Assembly: GCA_017694145.1 (NCBI GenBank)
Contig: JADINF010000007.1
Span: 1-10,971 of the forward strand
Source of the DNA: Candidatus Stercoripulliclostridium pullicola
GTDB lineage: Bacteria > Bacillota > Clostridia > Christensenellales > DTU072
Length of the DNA: 10,971 bases
Direction: 5' to 3'
Shown here one piece after another: positions 6,915 through 10,971 of this stretch. A model generated the notes under the pieces. The model saw only the letters and a list, made by a program, of their open reading frames with translations. It had not been told where the DNA came from and ran no database searches. The position numbers and the translations under genes are program-made. Every line of letters starts with the position of its first letter. Positions within the stretch are counted from its first letter, which is position 1.

Positions 6915-6938
6915 GCGCGCGGCTCGCGCCGCGCGTGA
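6915..6938. repeat. Strong GC hairpin before the GrpB-family gene
   Basis: CGCGCGGC (6916-6923) pairs with GCCGCGCG (6928-6935) over a TCGC loop, eight consecutive G-C pairs. No T-run follows on either strand, so it is a poor intrinsic terminator candidate. Its arms (GCGCGCGGC ... CGCGCGTGA) recur at 10926-10971 with a different loop, suggesting a dispersed element. Confidence 0.55.
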
Positions 6939-6950
6939 TGCGGTACCTTA

Positions 6951-7511
6951 ATGACAAAAACGCTTGCGGAGATGAGCCTCGAGGAATTGTGGCGGTTGTT
7001 TCCCGTCGAACTCGCCGAGTACGACGGCAGACATTTCTTGCGGTTTTCGAGGGAACGCGAACGGCTTGTTAAGCTCTTGCCCGCGGGCTCTCGCATAAGT
7101 TATATCGGCAGTACCGCGATAAAAAATATCGCGGCGAAGCCGATAACGGATATTCTTGCGGAACTTCCTTGCGACGCTTCTTTCGACGACGCGCGCGAAG
7201 CGCTCGAAAGCGCGGGATATATCTGCATGTCGGTAAGTAAAGGGCGCATGTCTTTCAATAAAGGATATACTCCCGCGGGCTACGCGGAGGAAGTTTTCCA
7301 TCTCCATTTAAGATATTTAGGAGATAACGACGAATTGTATTTCAGGGATTACCTTTCGGAGCATGCGGATGTGGCGGCGGAGTATGCCGCCCTCAAAAAA
7401 GAACTTGCGGTGCGATACCGTTACGATCGCGACGGCTATACGGCGGCTAAAAGCGATTTCGTAAAAAAATATACCGAAAGGGCAAAAAGAAAGTACGTGA
7501 AAAGATATTGA
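6951..7511 (+). CDS. GrpB / UPF0157 family protein
   Basis: A 186-residue soluble protein of the GrpB (UPF0157) family, which has a nucleotidyltransferase-like fold; no reaction is firmly established for most members. The family signature is YIGSTAIKNIAAKPITDI (51-68), where GS and the KPxxD acidic residue match the nucleotidyltransferase pattern. Typical C-terminal features are HLHL (117-120), YFRDYL (130-135) and the YTAAKSDFVKKYTERA segment (163-178). It is full length for the family. The ATG at 6951 has no visible Shine-Dalgarno sequence; an internal ATG at 6972 (residue 8) has GGAG directly abutting and is a weaker alternative. The gene follows a GC hairpin and ends before a strong terminator. 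It may be read from the upstream transcript. Confidence 0.85.
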   Translation: MTKTLAEMSLEELWRLFPVELAEYDGRHFLRFSRERERLVKLLPAGSRISYIGSTAIKNIAAKPITDILAELPCDASFDDAREALESAGYICMSVSKGRMSFNKGYTPAGYAEEVFHLHLRYLGDNDELYFRDYLSEHADVAAEYAALKKELAVRYRYDRDGYTAAKSDFVKKYTERAKRKYVKRY

Positions 7512-7531
7512 GAACAGTCTAAAAACGGGCG

Positions 7532-7554
7532 CGGAGCGAAATGCTCCGTTTTTT
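7532..7554 (+). terminator. Intrinsic terminator after the GrpB-family gene
   Basis: CGGAGC (7532-7537) pairs with GCTCCG (7543-7548) over a GAAAT loop and is followed by TTTTTT (7549-7554). An A-run (7521-7525) precedes it, so it may act in both directions. It insulates the biotin operon promoter just downstream. Confidence 0.88.
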
Positions 7555-7556
7555 AT

Positions 7557-7590
7557 TTCGTCAACCTTGATTGTGTATCGGGTTGACAAA
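7557..7590 (+). promoter_or_regulatory. BirA operator (biotin box) upstream of birA-bioY
   Basis: GTCAACC (7560-7566) and GGTTGAC (7581-7587) are perfect inverted half-sites 14 bp apart. Flanking TT at 7557-7558 and AA at 7589-7590 extend the symmetry around one mismatch. This matches the Firmicute BirA box pattern of TTGTnAACC half-sites with a 14-15 bp spacer. The right half overlaps the -35 box of the birA promoter, so bound BirA-biotinyl-AMP would block RNA polymerase. The adjacency to birA and bioY makes the assignment strong. Confidence 0.85.
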
Positions 7591-7611
7591 AACTTTTTTG
7601 CGGAGTATAAT
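7583..7611 (+). promoter_or_regulatory. Consensus promoter of the birA-bioY operon, placed for a leaderless transcript
   Basis: TTGACA (7583-7588), a 17-bp spacer and TATAAT (7606-7611) are a perfect consensus. Only six bases (CGCGTT) lie between the -10 box and the birA ATG at 7618, so the expected +1 is at or next to the A of the start codon. Confidence 0.9.
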
Positions 7612-7617
7612 CGCGTT

Positions 7618-8592
7618 ATGCACGAATGGGATAAGACTACAGATAAGGTATTGGAAGCGCTCGAAAGTAACAGGGCTACGCCCGTGTCGGGCGCGGCGCT
7701 CGCCAAGGAGGCGGGCGTGAGCCGCAACGCCGTATGGAAGGCGGTGAACGCGCTTATTGCGCGCGGGTATCCCGTGACGAGCTCGCGCAAGGGTTATACG
7801 CTTTCCCGCGAGTCCGACGTTGTGTCGGCGCAGGGGATAGCCAAATATCTCGAAAAGGAATTGGCAGACGTATGCCGTATCGACGTGCGCAAAACGGTAA
7901 GCTCCACTAATACCGTGGCGAAGGAGCTCGCTTCGGCGGGCGCGCCGGAGTGGACGGTCGTGGTCGCGACGGAGCAGACGGGCGGCAGAGGAAGGCAGGG
8001 CAGAAAATTTTATTCGGGCGCGGGCACCGGGGTCTACGTTACTTTGGTGGTACGCCCGCGCGACGAGAGGGCGGGCTTCCTCACGGTGATAGCCGCTCTC
8101 GCGGCTACGCGCGCGATCGAGAAGATATATGCTTCCTCTCCCGCGATCAAATGGGTGAACGACGTCTATGTGGCGGGGCGCAAATGCGTGGGCATACTTA
8201 CGGAGGCTGTGACCGATCTCGAATCGCACGGGATAGAATTTGCCGTGGTAGGCACCGGCTTCAATCTCAGGGAGCCCGACGGGGGTTACCCCGAGGAAAT
8301 ACGCGATATAGCGGGCACGGTGGGCGCTGAAGCAAGCGACGGCGCAAACCGCGTCGTGGCTTGTATGCTCAACGAATATTACGCGCTTTATACGACGTTC
8401 GATAAAAAGGCGATAGCGGAGGAATACCGCGCGCGCAGTTTCTTGATAGGGAGAAAAGTTATGGTGGTGAGATCGTCGGGAGAACGCGAAGCCGTCGTCA
8501 CGGGCATCGACGACGAATGCAGACTCGAAGTGGATTACGGCGGCGAACGCGACGTGCTAGACTCGGGAGAAGTGAGATTGTTGCTCAGATGA
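7618..8592 (+). CDS. birA: Bifunctional biotin-protein ligase / biotin operon repressor BirA
   Basis: A 324-residue cytosolic protein that makes biotinyl-5'-AMP and transfers biotin to carrier domains of carboxylases and decarboxylases. Here it also carries the DNA-binding domain that makes it a repressor. Residues about 8-62 are a winged helix (SGAALAKEAGVSRNAVWKAV, 24-43). The catalytic domain shows SSTN (95-98), GRGRQGR (123-129) and IKWVNDV (177-183), with the catalytic Lys at 178 as in the KWPND motif. Residues about 276-324 are the SH3-like C-terminal domain. The winged helix begins almost at the ATG. There is no ribosome binding site: the ATG sits six bases after TATAAT, so translation is probably leaderless. 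A longer upstream frame would begin inside or before the promoter and is rejected. The operator upstream predicts autoregulation. The stop overlaps bioY (ATGA). Confidence 0.95.
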   Translation: MHEWDKTTDKVLEALESNRATPVSGAALAKEAGVSRNAVWKAVNALIARGYPVTSSRKGYTLSRESDVVSAQGIAKYLEKELADVCRIDVRKTVSSTNTVAKELASAGAPEWTVVVATEQTGGRGRQGRKFYSGAGTGVYVTLVVRPRDERAGFLTVIAALAATRAIEKIYASSPAIKWVNDVYVAGRKCVGILTEAVTDLESHGIEFAVVGTGFNLREPDGGYPEEIRDIAGTVGAEASDGANRVVACMLNEYYALYTTFDKKAIAEEYRARSFLIGRKVMVVRSSGEREAVVTGIDDECRLEVDYGGERDVLDSGEVRLLLR

Positions 8593-9275
8593 AAAAAGCA
8601 AAAGGAAAAAAGATAAACGGGAAGGCGACGCGCGATCTCGTGCTTACGGCGCTGTTTACCGCGCTCGTAGCGATAGGGGCGTTCATCAGGATACCCGCGC
8701 CGATAGTGCCGATCACTTTGCAGTTTGCGTTCTGTCTGCTCGCGGGGCTTCTTCTCGGAGCCGTGCGCGGAGGACTGGCAGTCACGATATATATAGTCAT
8801 GGGGCTTATCGGCATACCCGTTTTCACCGAGGGCGGCGGGATATTCTATGTGCTTAAGCCGTCGTTCGGGTATCTCATAGGTATGGCTATAGGAACCTTT
8901 ACGTGCGGTTTTATAGCGAGAAGCGGTAAGAAACTTTCCTATACGAGAATGGTTGCGGGCGCGCTTGCCGCAATGCTCATAGTTGACGGGCTCGGCGTAC
9001 TCTACATGTACCTTATGTACAATTATTATCTCGGTACGGCGATGACTTTCTTGAAAGCGTTGTACGCGGGAGTCGCCGTATTCCTTCCCACCGACGTAAT
9101 GTGGTGCTTCCTTATGAGCCTTGTAGCTTATAAGCTCGTACCCGTATTGGAGAGGGCGGGACTCAACGGGCGCGCCGGCGTCAAAGGAGCGGTCGAAAGG
9201 GACGTGAAATGCAACGTCGCCGAATCGGACTCCGCGTGCCTGACGGAAACGGAGCGAGTGCGCGAAGATAAATAA
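8589..9275 (+). CDS. bioY: Biotin transporter S-component BioY
   Basis: A 228-residue membrane protein, the substrate-binding component of an ECF-type biotin importer; it normally partners with EcfA/EcfA'/EcfT, not present in this window. Family features are PIVPITLQFAFCLLAGLLLG (38-57), GGLAVTIYIVMGLIGIPVF (61-79), PSFGYLIG (91-98, a variant of the usual glycine-rich GGYLIG motif) and LPTDV (166-170), where LPGD is more usual. About six helices are expected. The last 40 or so residues (from about 187) form a polar tail, longer than in typical BioY of about 190 residues. The ATG lies within the birA stop (ATGA, 8589-8592), giving a four-base overlap and probable translational coupling; no strong ribosome binding site is seen. 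Linkage with birA and the BirA box predicts repression when biotin is plentiful. Confidence 0.93.
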   Translation: MKKAKGKKINGKATRDLVLTALFTALVAIGAFIRIPAPIVPITLQFAFCLLAGLLLGAVRGGLAVTIYIVMGLIGIPVFTEGGGIFYVLKPSFGYLIGMAIGTFTCGFIARSGKKLSYTRMVAGALAAMLIVDGLGVLYMYLMYNYYLGTAMTFLKALYAGVAVFLPTDVMWCFLMSLVAYKLVPVLERAGLNGRAGVKGAVERDVKCNVAESDSACLTETERVREDK

Positions 9276-9297
9276 CGGGACGGCGGAATCTCTTAGG

Positions 9298-9327
9298 CGC
9301 CCGCGCGTTGAGCGCGGGCGTTTCCTT
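9298..9327 (+). terminator. Intrinsic terminator of the birA-bioY operon
   Basis: CGCCCGCGC (9298-9306) pairs perfectly with GCGCGGGCG (9312-9320) over a GTTGA loop, followed by TTTCCTT (9321-9327). The stem is very strong and the T-run interrupted, so it is a probable rather than ideal terminator. It lies 23 bp after the bioY stop. Confidence 0.75.
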
Positions 9328-9353
9328 GTACGTGAGCACGCGATATTATTTTA

Positions 9354-9383
9354 TTGACAGTCCCGTCCGCCGTTGTTTATAAT
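9354..9383 (+). promoter_or_regulatory. Consensus promoter of the decarboxylase beta/gamma operon
   Basis: TTGACA (9354-9359) and TATAAT (9378-9383) with an 18-bp spacer. An AT-rich block just upstream (9342-9353) could act as an UP element. The expected start is near 9390, giving a leader of about 26 bases that contains the ribosome binding site. Confidence 0.87.
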
Positions 9384-9415
9384 GGATAAGGAAACATATT
9401 AGCGGAGGCTGAATT

Positions 9416-10531
9416 TTGGATTATCTTATAGAAGGCTTGAATGCCGTAACCTGGCAACAGGTGGTAATGTGGGTCATCGGCGCGGTGCTCATTTTCCTTG
9501 CGATCAAGAAGAAAATGGAACCCGCGTTGCTCCTTCCGATAGGCTTCGGCGCGATACTCGTCAATATCCCCGGCAGTAACGTGCTAGGCGAGAACGGCAT
9601 CGTGCAATGGCTTTTCGAAGTAGGCATAGAGGCGAGCGAAGCGATGCCCATCCTGTTATTCATCGGCATAGGCGCGATGATAGATTTCGGACCCCTGCTT
9701 TCCAACCCCAAGCTTTTCCTGCTCGGCGGTGCGGCGCAGTTCGGTATCTTCGTGACGATATTGATCGCCGCGCTCATCGGCGACGAAGTATTCTCGATAG
9801 AGGACGCCGCGTCGATAGGTATAATAGGGGCGGCGGACGGTCCCACTTCGATACTCGTGGCGCAGACGCTGAACAGTAAGTATCTCGCCGCTATCGTCGT
9901 CGTGGCGTACTCGTATATGGCGCTCGTTCCTTTCATACAGCCCATAGTGATCAAGCTTATCACCACGAAGAAGGAACGCGGTATCCACATGAAATACACC
10001 AATTACACGGTGAGCAAGACGACGAAAATACTTTTCCCGATAGCCGTTACTCTCGTGGCGGGGCTGATAGCTCCCGCTTCGCTCGCGCTCGTGGGCTTCC
10101 TTATGTTCGGAAATCTCATACGCGAATGCGGAGTGTTGGACAGCCTCTCCGATGCGGCGCAGAACGTGCTTGCCAACCTCATTACGCTCCTTCTCGGCAT
10201 AACGATAGCCTTCCAGATGCAGGCGGAATACTTCGTCACCTGGGAAACGCTTATCATAATGGGACTCGGACTTTTCGCCTTCATATTCGATACCGTGGGC
10301 GGCGTGATGTTTGCCAAGTTCCTCAATCTTTTCACTAAAAACAAGATCAATCCCATGGTCGGCGCGGCGGGCATATCGGCTTTCCCGATGGCGTCGCGCG
10401 TTGTGCAGAAGCTGGGACAGGAGGAGGATTCGACCAATCATCTGCTGATGCACGCAGTGGGCACCAACGTATCCGGACAGATCGCTTCCGCGATAGTGGG
10501 CGGTCTGATAATCGGACTGGTAGCGGGTTAA
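9416..10531 (+). CDS. Sodium-translocating decarboxylase beta subunit (OadB/GcdB/MmdB family)
   Basis: A 371-residue multi-helix membrane protein that decarboxylates carboxybiotin on its partner carrier and uses the energy to pump Na+ out. Family blocks are FIGIGAMIDFGPLLSNPK (82-99), GIIGAADGPTSI (135-146), NPMVGAAGISAFPMASR (312-328) and the C-terminal MHAVGTNVSGQIASAIVGG (345-363). Residues known as functional in Klebsiella OadB align by spacing: D141 (D203), Y167 (Y229), N312 (N373), G316 (G377), S321 (S382) and R328 (R389), so the pump should be active. The start is TTG at 9416, supported by GCGGAGG seven bases upstream; no ATG fits. Sequence alone does not say whether the substrate is oxaloacetate, glutaconyl-CoA or methylmalonyl-CoA, because the carboxyltransferase subunit is not in the window. 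Hence no exact symbol is given. It shares an operon with a gamma-like subunit. Confidence 0.95.
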   Translation: MDYLIEGLNAVTWQQVVMWVIGAVLIFLAIKKKMEPALLLPIGFGAILVNIPGSNVLGENGIVQWLFEVGIEASEAMPILLFIGIGAMIDFGPLLSNPKLFLLGGAAQFGIFVTILIAALIGDEVFSIEDAASIGIIGAADGPTSILVAQTLNSKYLAAIVVVAYSYMALVPFIQPIVIKLITTKKERGIHMKYTNYTVSKTTKILFPIAVTLVAGLIAPASLALVGFLMFGNLIRECGVLDSLSDAAQNVLANLITLLLGITIAFQMQAEYFVTWETLIIMGLGLFAFIFDTVGGVMFAKFLNLFTKNKINPMVGAAGISAFPMASRVVQKLGQEEDSTNHLLMHAVGTNVSGQIASAIVGGLIIGLVAG

Positions 10532-10543
10532 GGAGGACGGAAT

Positions 10544-10771
10544 ATGAATAACGTGATGTTACTGATGACCGAAGCCACTAAATCGAACGTAATGAAATCC
10601 CTCGAGATAATGTGGAAGGGGCTCGCGGCGATATTCATAGTGATAGGGATAATCGCGATCATAACCTTCATAATGAACGATATTTCGATGAGGAGATCGC
10701 AGGGCAAAAACATATTCGGAAAGCCCGTCAAGAACAAGAAGAAAGAGGATACCTCGGGGGAAGAGGGTTGA
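10544..10771 (+). CDS. Small one-helix protein, probable decarboxylase gamma (OadG-like) subunit
   Basis: A 75-residue protein with one transmembrane helix (about 24-44, GKGLAAIFIVIG-like region preceded by MKSLEIMW) followed by a polar, charged tail (RRSQGKNIFGKPVKNKKKED). Size, single N-proximal helix, the SLEIMWKGLAAIF segment and position right after the beta subunit fit the OadG-type gamma subunit, which anchors and assembles the alpha and beta subunits. It lacks an obvious His-rich or Pro-rich C-terminal end as in Klebsiella OadG. The ATG is 12 bp after the beta-subunit stop, with AGGAGG at 10531-10536. The assignment rests on context more than on motif. It is the last gene of the operon, before a strong terminator. 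Confidence 0.72.
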   Translation: MNNVMLLMTEATKSNVMKSLEIMWKGLAAIFIVIGIIAIITFIMNDISMRRSQGKNIFGKPVKNKKKEDTSGEEG

Positions 10772-10792
10772 CCGCTTCCGCAGAGAAAAACA

Positions 10793-10818
10793 CCGCCGCT
10801 TCCGCGGCGGTTTTTTTT
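10793..10818 (+). terminator. Intrinsic terminator of the decarboxylase operon
   Basis: CCGCCGC (10793-10799) pairs with GCGGCGG (10804-10810) over a TTCC loop and is followed by eight T (10811-10818). It is a textbook Rho-independent terminator 22 bp past the last stop codon. Confidence 0.93.
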
Positions 10819-10971
10819 AAGGAAAGAACGGCTAAAGCAAAAGCCTGCGGCTTCCTAGAAGGACGGGGGAGGCTCTTACGGGCAAAGCCCGCGGGACAAG
10901 AAACCTTTCCGCGCTACCGCCCGGAGCGCGCGGCAACGCGCGTGAGAGGGGCGCGCGGCAACGCGCGTGAG
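10819..10971. other. Non-coding, inverted-repeat-rich right edge
   Basis: No start codon with a ribosome binding site is seen. AAGCC/GGCTT (10841-10845 with 10849-10853) and CGGGC/GCCCG (10879-10883 with 10887-10891) form two small hairpins. GGAAAG (10821-10826) can pair with CTTTCC (10905-10910) and enclose both. The tandem repeat described separately follows. The region continues past the window, so its nature cannot be settled. Confidence 0.45.
10926..10971. repeat. Two tandem copies of a 21-bp GC hairpin unit, 25-bp period
   Basis: The unit at 10926-10946 (GCGCGCGGCAACGCGCGTGA plus G) recurs exactly at 10951-10971, with AGGG between. Each unit can fold as GCGCG over a short loop to CGCGC. 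The second copy ends at the last base of the window, so more copies may follow. Confidence 0.8.

Noticed and set aside
6915..6940. Intrinsic terminator before the GrpB-family gene
   Set aside because: The stem is strong but no T-run follows on either strand.
7567..7617. N-terminal extension of BirA upstream of 7618
   Set aside because: It would be encoded by the promoter and operator itself, and the winged helix aligns from the ATG at 7618.
10855..10971. Short open frame at the right edge (Arg/Gly/Ala-rich)
   Set aside because: No start codon with a ribosome binding site and the sequence is made of hairpin repeats; the translation looks like a by-product of GC-rich repeat.
10926..10971. CRISPR array
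   Set aside because: The unit is 21 bp with only a 4-bp gap; there is no room for spacers and no cas genes are seen.

Overview
The window (about 11 kb) looks like chromosomal core sequence from an uncultured anaerobic Firmicute, probably a gut Clostridium relative of the Christensenellales/Borkfalkia kind. The basis is moderately high GC combined with frequent ATA (Ile) and AGA/AGG (Arg) codons, textbook TTGACA/TATAAT promoters, GGAGG-type ribosome binding sites, a membrane-anchored surface phosphatase, and a BirA box of the Firmicute type. The taxonomic guess is inference only. I see no phage, insertion sequence, CRISPR array, tRNA or rRNA.

Region 1-1177 (minus strand): a manganese exporter (mntP) with an unusually long cytoplasmic loop, transcribed from a perfect consensus promoter, followed by the start of a diacylglycerol/lipid kinase family gene that runs off the left edge. 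Region 1178-1425 is a divergent promoter region.

Region 1350-6889 (plus strand): a very large (1244 aa) secreted, C-terminally anchored protein with two different metallophosphoesterase domains. It overlaps by one base with nnrD (NAD(P)H-hydrate dehydratase). Two small unknown membrane proteins follow.

Region 6890-7554: a GrpB/UPF0157 family gene preceded by a strong GC hairpin and closed by a clear intrinsic terminator.

Region 7557-9320: a biotin operon, birA-bioY, with overlapping ATGA. Its promoter is embedded in an inverted repeat that fits the BirA operator, and the TATAAT box sits so close to the birA ATG that the mRNA should be leaderless. The operon therefore encodes its own repressor/ligase and the biotin uptake S-component, implying biotin-sensing feedback.

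Region 9354-10818: a sodium-pumping decarboxylase module, with the beta subunit (oadB/gcdB type, all known Na+/proton-site residues present) and a small gamma-like one-TM subunit. It has its own promoter and terminator. The carboxyltransferase and biotin-carrier subunits are not here. The enzyme would need biotin attached by BirA and imported by BioY, so the last two operons form a plausible functional neighbourhood. The right edge (10819-10971) is non-coding and rich in inverted repeats, with a 25-bp-period tandem hairpin repeat that resembles the hairpin upstream of the GrpB gene.

I did not find a clearly new multi-gene system. The most distinctive items are the BirA-controlled leaderless birA-bioY operon, the double metallophosphoesterase surface protein and the dispersed GC hairpin element.
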